A stretch of 64,000 bases of DNA from positions 208,944,035 to 209,008,034 of the forward strand of contig OY992539.1 in the NCBI GenBank assembly GCA_963921195.1, in the 5' to 3' direction. Below the pieces are notes generated by a model that was not told the origin of the DNA, searched no databases, and saw only the letters and a program-made list of their open reading frames with translations. A program made the position numbers and the translations under genes. Below, one piece after another: positions 21,801-33,678 of this stretch. Each line of letters begins with the position of its first letter. The stretch's first letter is position 1. The stretch is from Pegoplata infirma. Taxonomy: Eukaryota; Arthropoda; Insecta; Diptera; Anthomyiidae.

Positions 21801-23238
21801 AAATTTTTATTATTCTTTATAAGAGGTGAGATAGAAACTTGGGTGCATGCGAAAAATCGCTGAAAAATCTTACATTTATTTCGCGTAACCCCTTAATTTT
21901 GATTAAGCTTTAAATTTTAATATATTAAATATTTAAGATTAAAAAAAAAAATTAAAAAATTTTGGATCTCAAGAAGTAGATTTTTTTTATATATAAAATA
22001 TATTTTTTGGATTTTAAATTGACAACGTAAAACCGTCCCTCTGGGCGATTTTCCTTAAAAAGTGTTTGTTATAACTCCGGGCGGTTTTTCGATTAATTCT
22101 GAATAAGCTCTTAATTTTAAGATTGTAATTAAAAAAATCAAACAAATGTATTTTAAATTTTAAAAGTATTCAATTTTGGATCTCAAAAAGAAGATTTGTA
22201 TATTTTTTTTTGAATTTAAATTGATATTTCGAAAATAATGTGGATATTTTACTTATTTCACTAGTTTACAAAATAAAAAAATTATCAAAATTTTTTTTTC
22301 ACGGATTCAGTAATAAAATTTTTTTTAGCGTTTTTCTTAGCATTTTTTGATGTTTTTTTTGACTATTTTCAAAAAAAAATAGCATTTTTATAATATGCTT
22401 GTCTACCCTTCGTAAACTAATGAACTGATGGGAAAGTAATGTGTGGATGATTTCTTGCAAATTTGATTAACTTTAATTTGGTTTCAAGAGCAAGTAGATC
22501 GGAGGTATGTACATAACTCCAAATATAAGAAAAATAGTGAAAATACTTCCAAAAAACGCTAAAAAATTATTAAAAAAAATGTATCTGAAAAATTTTTTCG
22601 ATGAAATTTTATAGTTTAGCGGTGCGCATTTTTGTTGTAACCTTGTGTTTTTAATCAAATTTAAAAGAAAAAACAAAAAATTTCAATATTTAAAAGTTAA
22701 GTACTGTTCCAGTACTGATAAAGCTTAGTGAAGTACTGGCAAAGCATTGGCTAATTACTGGTAACTATATTTGAAAAATTTCAATTGATATTTTTTTTCT
22801 AAAAACATCTGAAAATTTAATAGTTATTAAAAAAGGCAGACAACAATATTTAAATTATATTTTTTTTTGTATTTATATTATTTTTGTATAATTTATTCAG
22901 TTTCAATTGTGTTTGTAATTTATAGAGTTTCAACTAAATTAGAGTTTTTTTTATAAATTTTCAAAATTCTTTGTTGAAATATAATTTTTTTTAAAGAAAA
23001 CTTAATTCCATTCCAGGGTAAAAACACTAATTCACTTTAAATCATTAAAAAAAAGCCTAAGGCTTACAAAATATATTTTTCAAAATTTAAAAAAAAAAAA
23101 TTGTAAATTTATAAAATTTGTTTAAAATTAAAAAAAAAAATAAAAATTTATAAAAAAATTTAAATAAAAATTTAAAAATTCTTAAAACTTAATTGAAAAT
23201 ATGTTTAAAATTTTATTTAAAAAATTCTTTAAACTTTA
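21801..23238. other. AT-rich noncoding stretch with a ~190-bp duplication
   Basis: A segment with AAGCTTTAAATTTTAA and TTTTGGATCTCAAGAAG (about 21900-22020) recurs in decayed form at about 22100-22220. Poor inverted similarity links 22330-22380 and 22540-22600. No gene seen. Confidence 0.4.
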
Positions 23239-23412
23239 CATGCAAAAGACACTTGTTAGCCAAGTTTTTGTGTAAAATACAACTCACCAAGTGTTTTTGC
23301 GTAAGGTAAACAAGTTTTTGTTCTAAAAAATTGGCTAAATTACCCAAAAGCACTTGGTGGGTTGTATATTACACAAAAAATTGGCTAATTAGTTTAAGTG
23401 TTTTTTTGCGGG
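23239..23412. mobile_element. Short foldback MITE, TA duplication
   Basis: Nearly complete palindrome: CATGCAAAAGACACTT... and, reversed, CCCGCAAAAAAACACTT..., with internal AATACAAC.CACCAAGTG arms. Flanked by TA (23237-23238, 23413-23414). 174 bp. Confidence 0.75.
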
Positions 23413-23928
23413 TATTTAAAAATTGAATTCAAATTTTTTTTAGAAATTTAATTCAAAATTTATTTTTAATATATTTTGTTTTTAATTAAATATTTATTTA
23501 ACATTTGAATTAAATATTTATTTTAAATTTAAATTAAATAATTATTTAAAATTTGAATTAAATATTTGGTTTAAATTTAAATTAAATATTTATTTCAAAT
23601 CCAAATTATTTAAAAAACAAAAAAAAAAAATTAAACTTTAATTTAAAAATTTATTTAAACTTGTGTTAAAAAAAATTATTTTTTAAATTTATATAAAATG
23701 TAAAAAACTCTTAAATAAGAAAGACCTGTTAATTATATACATATATAAAAAATATATTTAAAAAAAAAACACCACAACTACAAAAATATCATGTAAAGCA
23801 AAATTTAAAAATAATAAAAAAATAATCATTAACCTCAAAAATTAATAAAAAAAGCAACACAAAAATTCTTGTATATTTAAAGTATTTGTAATTTAGCAGG
23901 TTTTTTTTGTAAAACAATTATATAATTA
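23413..23928. other. AT-rich low-complexity stretch
   Basis: Iterated AATTAAATATTTATTT-like sequence (23440-23600); nothing else seen. Confidence 0.4.
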
Positions 23929-24169
23929 CACACAAAAAATTTTTTTTTCCATGAATGATTTTCATAGTATTTATGAACAAATTCATACAATTTATTAACT
24001 TTTTCATAATATTTATAAACTTTTTCATAGCATTTATGAAAAATGTTAAAAATTCTTAAATTTCACATATTATGATTTATTCATAAATATTATGAAAAAG
24101 TTAATAAATTCTATGAATTTGTTCATAAATACTATGAAAATCGTTCATGGAAAAAAAAAAATTTGTGTG
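23929..24169. mobile_element. Foldback MITE with CACACAAAAAA termini, TA duplication
   Basis: The two ~115-bp arms are almost perfect inverted repeats (CCATGAATGATTTTCATAG pairs with CTATGAAAATCGTTCATGG). Flanked by TA (23927-23928, 24170-24171). The arms iterate TTCATAATATTTATGAA-type motifs. 241 bp, no coding. Confidence 0.85.
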
Positions 24170-24979
24170 TATTAAAAATTTTTTAGTCATTTAAATTTAA
24201 TTAAATTGTCAAAAAAAACTATCATTAACATCAAATTTAATTAGCAATTGTGTTAAATTAAAAAAAAAAATAATTAAAAATCATATTAATCCTTGATTAT
24301 TAAACAAAATTAACACAAAAAAAAATAAGAAGACACATATTTAATTTATAATTATAGTAATTATAAATTTATAAATACATTAAACTTTACATAAATTATT
24401 AAATTAATTTAAAACAAAAAACAGAGAAATACATTATTCATATAAATATATATATAAAAAAGAAAAATTAATAGTGTAAAATTAAATTGAAAATAAAAAA
24501 AAATATGTTTAATAATTAAAAATAAAAAAAAATGTATAAAACACAATTTAAAATGGAGTTTATTTGTTATTATAGCCCGTTTTTACTCAGCCGGGGTCAA
24601 ATTACCACATTTATCTTCCGTTTGATGCTGTAATCGGCAGGATCGCCGAAAATAATAATAATGTTCGGTTTGAATTGAAATTTAATTTGATTACGGATTT
24701 AATTTGATCACGTTCGTGAATGTGTAAACTTGGAAAAAATCGACTTAAAAATATTTTTTAAAAATTTTCCCAAAAATGTGTAAAAATAATTTCATTTTCC
24801 AGCGCGACCCTCGTATCACATTTTAAAATTGCTCAATCTGAATGCTATCAAGCTTTAAATAAAGCTTGGAAAATTTCCTATATAGCATTTTTTTTAAATA
24901 ATAGTCGATTAATAATAACGTTAACCAAATTGCATCTACTATAGAAAAGTTTCCAATGTATTGTCGCCTACTGTATATA
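24170..24979. other. AT-rich stretch with one reversed GGCGATCCTGC core
   Basis: GGCAGGATCGCC occurs near 24638. About 24790-24880 resembles 60830-60900 (both carry CGACCCT.GTA.CACATTT, TCAATCTGAA and AAGCTT), marking an otherwise uncharacterised dispersed repeat. Confidence 0.45.
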
Positions 24980-25210
24980 ACTCTGTGGCAAAAAGAAAAA
25001 AGTGCATAAGTCGAACTATGTTAATCTTGTTTAGTTACGCTTTACATGTTAACCCCAATCATGATTGTAGATATAATATAATCTACAGTATATTTTTTCA
25101 TTGAAAATGGTAATTAACAGTGATTTTGTATTAAAATTTATATCTTAAAAGGGCTGTCGAAAAAAAATATTAAAACACACTTATGCAGTTTTTCATTTTT
25201 GCCACAGAAC
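24980..25210. mobile_element. Tc1/mariner-type MITE
   Basis: Inverted ends ACTCTGTGGCAAAAAGAAAA...TTTTTGCCACAGAAC with GTGCATAAGT/ACTTATGCA arms lie between TA dinucleotides (24978-24979, 25211-25212). 231 bp. Confidence 0.7.
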
Positions 25211-26170
25211 TAGTCAAAAAATCGCTTCATTAGCAGACAAGGAAAAACTCCGTACTTTATTAAAATAATGTTTAAATTATTCAAATTTAAATTTATTTTG
25301 AAATAAAACTCTTAAAAATTTTGGTGTTTTATAAATTCAAAAAATAAAACTCTTAAAAATTTAGGAGTTTTATAATATCAAAAATAAAACTCTCTCAAAA
25401 AAAATAGTTTTATTTTACCTTAAAAATAAAAATAAATTTATTTTAGTATTATTTTTGAAAATAATATGAATATACGAATGGTAAAGTTTAGATAAAAATA
25501 ATATATCTCATCTTAAATGTTTTTATTATGTTTAAAGTGGGTATAAAGGAAAAAATTAGTCTTAACGTGAGAAATTTTTAAACAACTATACAAATATAAA
25601 TACGCATTATTTTTCATTCGGCTTTTTTATTTGCAAGATGAATTATTGTTATATTTTTAAAATTTTATTACACAAAATTTAGTCAACAAGAATTTCCAAA
25701 ATCGGCTGCAGTTGTACAGCAAATATTTAGAGAACACTTTTTTAGACCAATATTTCGTTAATAGAAGTTTTTTTTTCACAAATGAGAGTTCTATTCGTAG
25801 TATCAATAAATTTAAATAAGATGAATTTAATTTCAACTAATATTACTATTTTGTGAGGTCATATTTTATCATATTATCAACTATTTTACATAAAAATTTT
25901 AAAACCCAAAAGCATTTTTTGGTTACTTTAAATAAAATTAATTGTATGAAAATAAAACTCTTTTTATTTCGGAGTTTTATTTTTAAAACTCGGTACCGAG
26001 TTTTATTTTAAAATTGTAGGAAATTTATTTAAAAATTGAATTAAATTTTTTGGAAAAAAATACTTTTGGTTTTTTTTCATTGAAGAGTTTTAAGTTTTAC
26101 ACTTTTCCCTTGTCTGTTCATTAGAACAATTTTACATTAAAGTACCAAAATTAGCAGTACCGTTACTCAA
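25211..26170. repeat. AT-rich stretch with AATAAAACTC/GAGTTTTATT inverted motifs
   Basis: AATAAAACTCTTAAAAATTT and its reverse GAGTTTTAT recur at about 25300-25430 and 25945-26020, including GAGTTTTATTTTTAAAACTC around a GGTACC centre. No gene seen. Confidence 0.45.
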
Positions 26171-26332
26171 TGAAAAAATATCCCTCTTTTCTCCAAGTGA
26201 TCCCCAATTCTCGTACTTACTCCACCACTACAAACACATGAAGCTCACACAAAGTTTTTAGTTTGTTTACTATTTTTTTTTACACATCTATCTCTTTTAT
26301 TGCTTTGTATATTTTTCTTTTACGCTTTTTTT

Positions 26333-26338
26333 TCAGTT
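26333..26338 (+). promoter_or_regulatory. Candidate initiator (TCAGTT) of a plus-strand gene
   Basis: TCAGTT matches the arthropod initiator TCAKTY and lies at the end of a pyrimidine-rich stretch. It begins a ~340-bp region free of the local repeats. No TATA box at a typical distance. Confidence 0.3.
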
Positions 26339-26678
26339 GTTGCGAAATTCTTAAAAAGTTCGGTAGTGTTTTGTGTGTTGTAATTAATTAATAATAAAGT
26401 ATTTAATTAAAAAATGTGTGAAATACTAAATAAATAATAATAAAAGTATTTTTTAATGAAAATATAATATTAATTTGGTAAAATTTTGTTTAATTCAAGA
26501 GAATTGCATGAAAATTGTGTTAGTTATTAAAAAGCCGGTCGTTTATTTGCCTTTGTTGTTTATTTCGTTAAGTTAATAAAGTGCATGCATAAATTATAAA
26601 ATGGTGGCATTGCGTTTAGTTTGTTGTTCGTTAAATTAAGTGTTAATTTGAAAGACATTTCGTTGCAGAAATTAAAAG
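26335..26678 (+). other. Candidate noncoding first exon with splice donor
   Basis: From the possible initiator to AAAAG|GTAAGA (donor GT at 26679-26680) the sequence lacks transposon hallmarks and long open frames. It holds short upstream frames (for example ATG at 26601 to TAA at 26639, 12 residues). The downstream minisatellites and nested transposons would then lie in a very large first intron. Composition and context resemble a 5' leader, but this is inference without a matching protein. Confidence 0.3.
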
Positions 26679-26704
26679 GTAAGAAAAATTTAATTTTGTA
26701 ATGA

Positions 26705-26985
26705 AACTTTTCTATTGAAAAATGCCACAGAATCTCAAATTTTTTCTAAAGAATTGGAGATTTTTTCAGAATCTAAGACTTTTTCTATGTCTCAGAATCT
26801 GAGATTTTTTCTATAGAAAAAATGTCTCAGAATCTGAGACTTTTTCTATAGGAAAAATGTCTCAGAATCTGTGACTTTTTCTATAAAAAAATGTTTCAGA
26901 ATCTGAGACTTTTTCTACAGGAAAAATGTCTCAGAATCTGAGACTTTTTCTATAGGAAATGTCTCAGAATCTTAGTTTTTCTACA
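26705..26985 (+). repeat. GTCTCAGA-type minisatellite array
   Basis: About seven units of GTCTCAGAATCTGAGAC with TTTTTCTATAGGAAAAA spacers, starting about 25 bases after the candidate splice donor. Confidence 0.9.
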
Positions 26986-27972
26986 TGATGAATGTTCTAA
27001 TCGGCGTATTAAAACTAGAGATGGGCGCGTGAGTGATATTTGACTCACACTCACTCACGCTCACGACAGGAATTTTGAATCACGAACACTCACTCACGAG
27101 CATATTTTTTCTACTCACTCACAATCACGTGAGTAAATTTAATACAACTCACACGTGCACTCACGCAAGCTTCACTCACACTCACGTTGACTCACACTCA
27201 CGAAACTCTTATTTATACAAAAAAAAAAATTTCAAAAACTAAAATTTCAAAAATCTTTCAAAATTTTCAGCAAAATTTAAAGTTCAGCATAATTTTACAC
27301 TTTTCTTTGCTTTTTCGGGACGAAATCTTAAGTTAATCCAAATTTTAAAGTTTTTTTGATGCTTTTTTTGGTACGAAAGAAAATTTGAAAAGTAAATAAA
27401 TCACGCAAACTCACTCAAAAAAATAGACTCACGCACATTCACTCACGCAAAAATCTTACTCTCTCACACTCACTCAAGCAATTTTTTTCTCCACTCACAC
27501 TCACTCACAATCACGTGAGTAAAATTGAATTCGGTCACACTCACGCGTGAATCACGCAGCGACGTATCCAGGAATTTGAAAACGGGGGGCACAACTTTAA
27601 ATTTTTTTTTAGTCATCGCCGATTTAACTATGACTACACCCCCTATTTACCACCCCCCCCCCCCCCGTATATATTGCTTCACGTAAGAGTCATAAATGAG
27701 AGCCATAAAAATTTCTGTTTTGACAGATTTTTCTGCTGACTTGACCTAGATTATCCAGACAGAAATTTTGCAAATCGCGTCTGCTAAAATCAGCAGATCC
27801 TCATATGGATCAAAATGGGTGTATTTTGGGCAGATTTTAGAGGTTTAAGGATTTTTGAGTAAAGTTAGAAAACTTTGTTCATTTGTGCAATTTTTACCCA
27901 GAAAAAGTGCTAGATTGAAAATTTTAGATTTATATCCAAAAATTGTTGTTAGATATTCCAAATTCATATTCA

Positions 27973-30900
27973 CACTCTAAAAAATCCTTGTAAAAATACT
28001 ACTATAAAGTGGGTAAATTTTTATGTAAAATAACACACAACGCCTAAAATTGAGCACCAAGTGTTTAAAATTTTAGTTTACACACAAAAATTTGAATATT
28101 ACGCACATTATATAGTATTTTGTGAATTGATAAATATTTTTATAAAATTATAAACACAAGAATTTTAAAATTACACATTTAATGTTTATAGTAAACATTT
28201 AGTGTTTAAATTTTGATATTAAACATTAAATGCGTAATGTTCAACAATTGTAAAATACAAATTGTCAAATTAAATTAAAAAAAAAAATATAACAAGAAAA
28301 TTTTATTATGCTCGCAATTAAACTAAAATAACGCGAAAAAAGCATAAAATAAAAACAAATATAATTAAAATAAAGTGAAAATATTTACCAAAGTTTCCAA
28401 GATTCAATGCAACGTGAAATTTCTAAGATGCAAATCAAAGACTCGAAAACAAGCCCGATTGTTATAAATTTGTAATATTTAAGAAAAATGGTATACTATT
28501 AATTGCATGTTTTTCTTAAATATTTGCAATTATAAATCAGAAAGGTAAGTATCACAAATGACTGGGATTTTATAAATTATTCTTTACAAAAATGTCTGGA
28601 TATAAGAATCTGAGAATATTTTTTATAAGGAAAAAGTTTTCTCAGATTGTGAGAATTTATCTACAGAAAAAAAATGTTTTCAATCCTAACCAGATTCTGG
28701 GAATATGTCAATAAAAGTTTTTAGATTCCTTTAGATTTCTGCAGAAAAAATGGATCAGATTCTAAAATTATTTCAGATTCTGAGAACTTTTTTATAGAAA
28801 AAATATTTCAGATTCTGCCAATTATTCTATAGAAAAAATATTTCGAATTCAGAGAATTATTCTATATTAGAAATATTTTAGATTCTGAATTTCTGTAGAA
28901 AAAATATCTCAGATTCTACGAATTTTTTTATAGAAAAAAATATCAGATTCTGATAAATTTTTTATACAAATAAAAATATATCAGACTCTGAGAAATTTTC
29001 TATAGAAAAATATATCAGATTCTGAGAAATTTTCTATAGAAAAAATATATCAGTTTCTGTAAAATGTTCAATAGAAAAATATATCAGATTCTTAAAAATT
29101 TTCTACAGAAAAAATGTATCAGATTCTAAGAATTTTTCTATAGAAAAAACAAATCATATTCTGAGAATTTTTCTTCAGGAACAACATCTCAGATTCTGGG
29201 AATTTTTCTATAAAAAAAATATGTTAAATTCTAAGAATTTTCCTACAGAATTAATATCTTAAACTTTGAGAATTTTTCTATAGAAAAAATATTTCAAATT
29301 CTTATATTTTGTCTATAGAAAATATATCACTGATTCTTATATCTTGTCTATAGAAAAAATACATCAGATTCTGAGAATTTTTCTATATAAAAAATATCTC
29401 AGATTTTGAGAATTTGTTTGAAGAAAAAATATTTTAAATTCTCAGAATTTATATCAGATTCTGAAAAAATTTTTATAGAAAAAATATATCAGATTCTGAG
29501 CAATTTTTATAAAAAAATATATCAGATTCAGTAAAATATTCTAGACAAAAATATCAGATTCTGAGAAATTTTCTTTAGAATAAATGTGTCAGATTCTAAG
29601 AATTTTTCTATAGAAAAAACAAATCACATTCTCAGAATTTTTTATAGAATAAATATCTTACAATTAGATTCTAAGAACTTTTCTATAGAAAAAAATACCT
29701 CAGATTCTAAGAATTTTAATATAGAAAATATATCTTCGAATCTGAAAATTTTTCTATTACAAAATATCTTAGATTCTAAGAATTTTTCTGCAGAATAATT
29801 ATTTCTGATTCCGAAAATTTTTTAATTTTTCAAGATTTTGATAAAATATATCAGATTCTGAGAATTTTTCTATAGAAAAAATGTCTTAGATTCTGAGAAT
29901 TTTTCTAAAGAAAAAATATCTCAGATTCTGAGAAATTTACAATAGAAAAAATATCTCAGATTCTGAGAATTTTTCTATAGAAAAAATATCTCAGGTTATT
30001 AGAATTTTTCTATAAAAAAATTTCTCAGATTCTGATAATTTTTCTATAGAAAAAACATCTAAGTTTCTGAAGTTTTTCTGTTGAAATAATATCGCAGATT
30101 TTGAGAAGTTTTCTATACAAAAAAAATATTTCAGATTCTGAGAATTTTTCCATAAAAAAATATCTTAGATTCATAGAATTTTTTTAAAGAAAAAATGCCT
30201 CAAATTCTGATAATATGTTACATTCTTATATTTTTCGATAAAAAATTTCAAATTCTGATGATTTTACTATAGCAAAATATCTCAGATTTTTACAAATTTT
30301 TTATGGAAAAAATGGATGACATGTTTTCTATAGAAAAAATAGATTCTTAAATTTTTTCTATACAAAATATATAGGATTCTGAGAATTTTTATATAGCAAA
30401 ATATCTCAAATTCTTAGAAATTTTTTAAGGAAAAAATGTCTCAGATTCTGACATGTTTCTGTATAGAAATATTATCTTGGATTCTGAGAATTTTTCTATA
30501 GAAAAAATTTCTCAGATTCTGAGAATTTTCTATACAGAAATTTCTCAGATTCTGAAAATATTCCCTTGTATGGTTTTAATATCAGAAATATCTTGTAAAT
30601 AATGTAAAATTTTTTATACTTGCAGTTTGAGACAACAATTAATGATTAGAAAAGTCCAACGAATTCTCCATTTCAACGAATTCTCCATTCATTGCGATTG
30701 CTAGTAAGTATTTAATTTCTTAAATAACTGCAAATTAGTGGTTTAACAATTAAATTTATCTTTTTATATATTTTTAGAATAAGAAGACTCATAAAAAATT
30801 TTTATGTTCATACTTATCTAGAGAAGAAAGTACTAATGGGCGAAAAGGTGGATATAATAGAACAGCATATTCAAGTGGTTCCTGTTTATTTACATTTAAC

Positions 30901-31506
30901 ATTTTATATCCTGCTGAAATCTGTCATACGATGGATTTTATTATTTAATTTTATCTCCAAAAATTTGAGGGGCAAACAAAAAAAAATCAATTCTTTAATT
31001 TAACAAATTTTATCTTTAATATAGTTATTGTAACATGTTATTTTTCATTTGTTTTTAATTTTTAGTTTAAGTTACGAATAATTTTGTAACCACAAAAAAA
31101 ATGCATTTAAATAATAATTTACGAATATTATATTTAACTATTAAACCAAATTTTAATTTTAATTTAAATAAAAACTAAAAAAAAATAATAATAAAAATGC
31201 ATTTTTGGTTTTATTTTTTATAAGAATAAATTTTTTATGTAAAAGAAAACATATAGGATGCAATTTTAAACATTTTAAGTCGATTTTTGAGCACAAGTAA
31301 GCTAAAATTACACATTTTGTGTGTATTGCCAGAGAATTTTGAAAGCAATTCATATGTAGGTTTACACACAAAATGTTTATTAGTTGTACACACTTTGTGT
31401 GCAAATGTTGAAATTTAAACACATAGAGTATTTTTACCCACTTTATTGTAGGAGAACAGTTACCTACAATAAAGTGGGTAAATTTCAACAAAAATTTATA
31501 AGAGTG
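27973..31506. mobile_element. Terminal-inverted-repeat element (CACTCT ends) carrying a minisatellite
   Basis: CACTCTAAAAAATCC at the left, and ATTTATAAGAGTG at the right (reverse CACTCTTATAAAT), with further inverted AAAGTGGGTAAATTT blocks inside both ends. A 2-bp CA duplication flanks it (27971-27972, 31507-31508). Subterminal arms iterate ACACA..ATTTAGTGTTTAAA-like motifs. The interior 28590-30560 is an old minisatellite array. About 3.5 kb, no transposase. Confidence 0.75.
28590..30560. repeat. Old, highly diverged double-palindrome minisatellite
   Basis: Roughly 55 units of the form 'cagattctgagaatttttctatagaaaaaatatct'. Many carry substitutions and indels, so this is the most decayed large array in the window; the TTTTTCTATAGAAAAA half is better kept than the TCAGATTCTGA half. 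It fills the centre of the CACTCT-ended element. Confidence 0.9.
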
Positions 31507-31570
31507 CAGTAAAAAGTCTGGTGATCGCGCTGTTTTAGGTTTTAGCTTGTTCCGTGGTACCATGTGATGA
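30561..31570. other. Right arm of the CACTCT element, AT-rich
   Basis: Contains short splice-like and AT-rich sequence without an identifiable gene. The open frame on the minus strand (31159-31563) crosses the inverted-repeat arm and has low-complexity composition, so it is not taken as a gene. Confidence 0.45.
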
Positions 31571-31759
31571 TTTTGCTATAAAAAAGATTCAAAATTTAAG
31601 ATTTTTTGATAGAAAAAGTATCAGCATCTAAAAAGTTTTTATATAAAATTTCTTTCAGAATCTCATACATTTTTGTATAAAAATATTTGAGAATATGAAA
31701 ATTTTACTATGGAAAATATAGTTTCTAATCTGATAGTTTGTCTATAAAAAAAATACTAA

Positions 31760-32348
31760 CAAGGGAAGTATCTCAACCCTTATGAACCGATTTGCATGAA
31801 ACGTAAAATATATATAAAAAAGACAATTCTAAGGTTGGGGTGTCTCGGCTTATCGGCCACATCGGGGATTTAGGGGTTCAAAACTTGGGTAAAAAAATGG
31901 CGAAAAAATCGTTTTTTGGATTTTTCAGCCATTTATTTCTAAGAAACTATATGATGTTTACATATGAGAAGAAAGGTTTTTTTAATGCCTATCCAACGGT
32001 GGCATAAACTTGTAAAAGTTTGGCTTCGTTAAATACTTTTTTTAATGAAAATGTGAAAATTTTGGGTGGTATTTATATGAAGACATAGAGCTACGATGTC
32101 CATATGAATACAAAATAATCTTTATTAAATTTAAGTCGACACATATTTTTTCTTTAGAGGATATTCCTGTTAGTTCGTGAGTTATCGAAATTTTCCCGGA
32201 GGTCCATATGGTTTCATAAGGGGACAACGAAATTTTGAAACACTGATATGTACGAAAAGCCGAGACACCCCAACCTTAAAATCGTCTCATTTATATATAT
32301 TTTAAGTTTCAGGCAAATCGGTTCATAAGGGTTGAGATACTTCCCTTG
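31760..32348. mobile_element. PIF/Harbinger-like MITE with ~100-bp inverted ends
   Basis: CAAGGGAAGTATCTCAACCC...GGGTTGAGATACTTCCCTTG, with pairing continuing through CGATTTGC.TGAAAC, AAGGTTGGGGTGTCTCGGC. TAA flanks both sides (31757-31759, 32349-32351). Decayed minisatellite units lie either side (31575-31745, 32350-32550). 589 bp. Confidence 0.78.
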
Positions 32349-32931
32349 TAAGAATTTTAAAATTTGCTATAGTTTCAGAATCTAGCAATTTTTCAATAAG
32401 AAAAAAAATTTTTCCCAAAATATAACAATTTTCCTGACGAAAAAATGTATTAGAATCTGAAACTGTTTCTAAAAACATGTTTTTAGAATCTAAATAACTC
32501 CTATAGATATAATATTTCAGAATCTCACAATTTAATCTTAGAATCTTGTAGTTTTAAATTTTTTTTATACACTTTTTTAGACATTTTTTTTATTATCCTC
32601 ATGCATAATTTTTATTGGATAAACCCATTTTATGTGTTTCTTAAACATGTTTTACAGATATTTCGATATTAATGGCTTTTTAGAAATGAAATTAGATTAC
32701 GCTCTTGAGCTTTTATAAAAAAACTAAAATCTTTTCTTTAAAAACCAAAATATTTTGATTCCTGTGTAATTTTTTGTACAATGCGTCGCAGTGTATTAAT
32801 TTTTAAAAATTTCAAATCGAAAAGGGGGGCACGTGCCCCCTGTGCCCCCCCCTGTATACGTCCAGGGAATCACGTGAATCACGCTCTAATCTGCTCATGT
32901 GCCCATCTCTAATTAAAACTTTTCAAATAGG

Positions 32932-33180
32932 AAATGAAATACGTATGAATTGTGTTTGTTTTTATACTAGCACTTCCCAAAAGTATGCTTACAATTTTGA
33001 ATTAAGAAGTTTTAATGAAATCATTCACAATGGATTTAAAAAAAATAAAAACAGACTAAACGTATGTTAAGTATTTTTGTGCAGAGAAACAAATTTATTT
33101 ATCCAAAACAGTGTTGCCAGAAACTTTTTACCTTAATGTCCTCAATCTTAAATTGAAAACCCCAAATTTGTTTGCTGGTT
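32932..33180 (+). repeat. Diverged duplicate of 37383-37543 plus 41214-41290 (holds an empty insertion site)
   Basis: Shared blocks include GAAATACGTATGAATT, GTAGCACTTCC/CTAGCACTTCC, AAATCATTCACAATGGA and ACGTATGTTAA. Here TTAA runs straight into GTATTTTTG, whereas in the other copy a 3.67-kb element interrupts it. The rest (CAGTGTTGCCAGAAAC..TTTTACC) continues as at 41255. Confidence 0.75.
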
Positions 33181-33370
33181 CGCAGATTCAGATTCTGACA
33201 CATTTTTCGTATAGAAAAAGTCTCAGGTTCAGAGACATTTTTCCTATAGAAAAAGTTCTGAGACATTTTTTCTATAGAAAAAGAAAAATACATTTTGTCT
33301 CAGAGTCTGAGACTTTCTATAGGAAAAATGTCTCAGGATCTGAGACTTTTTTTATAAGAAAAATATTCAC
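33181..33370. repeat. Small GTCTCAGA-type minisatellite, both orientations
   Basis: Five or six units, beginning CAGATTCTGACACATTTTTC and ending GTCTCAGGATCTGAGAC. Open frames on both strands here are translations of the repeat. Confidence 0.8.
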
Positions 33371-33678
33371 CGTTTTGCTTAAATTTTTAGGAAATTTAGT
33401 AGAAATAGTATATTCTATTTAATATTTATTGGTAATAATTTTTTTCTTTTTTTCAATTTTTATAAATAACTTAAAAATGGGTCTAAAATAGTGTTTGGGA
33501 ATTCCCGGACTTTTCAATTTCCCGGGAAACGGGAAAAAAATAATTTATTTCCCGGGATTCCCGGGAATCCCGGCAAATTTTCATTATTAATATAAATCAT
33601 AAAAAACATTAAAATTTTACCAACTTTTTATTAAAAACAGTTTAATTACAGATAAACAAGTAATTAAAACATAAAAAA

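Larger units (their letters stand above)
27557..32866. mobile_element. Second hAT-type element nested in the first
   Basis: CAGCGACGTATCCAGG...CCTGTATACGTCCAGG with 8-bp duplication GAATCACG (27549-27556, 32867-32874), itself part of the host element's CTCACG sequence. G/C homopolymers next to the ends (CGGGGGGCAC, C-run 27653-27666, GTGCCCCCC) are symmetrical. It contains the 27973-31506 and 31760-32348 elements. Confidence 0.82.
27016..32911. mobile_element. hAT-type element with CTCACTCACG repeats, enlarged by nested insertions
   Basis: Termini TAGAGATGGGCGCGTGAG...CTCATGTGCCCATCTCTA are flanked by a perfect 8-bp duplication ATTAAAAC (27008-27015, 32912-32919). The original element is only about 590 bp (27016-27556 plus 32867-32911), saturated with ACTCACACTCACTCACG motifs. 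The rest is another insertion at 27557-32866. TAGAGATGGGC is a common hAT end. Confidence 0.88.

Noticed and set aside
31159..31563. 134-residue minus-strand frame
   Set aside because: Crosses the inverted arm of the CACTCT-ended element and has AT-rich low-complexity composition with no domain.
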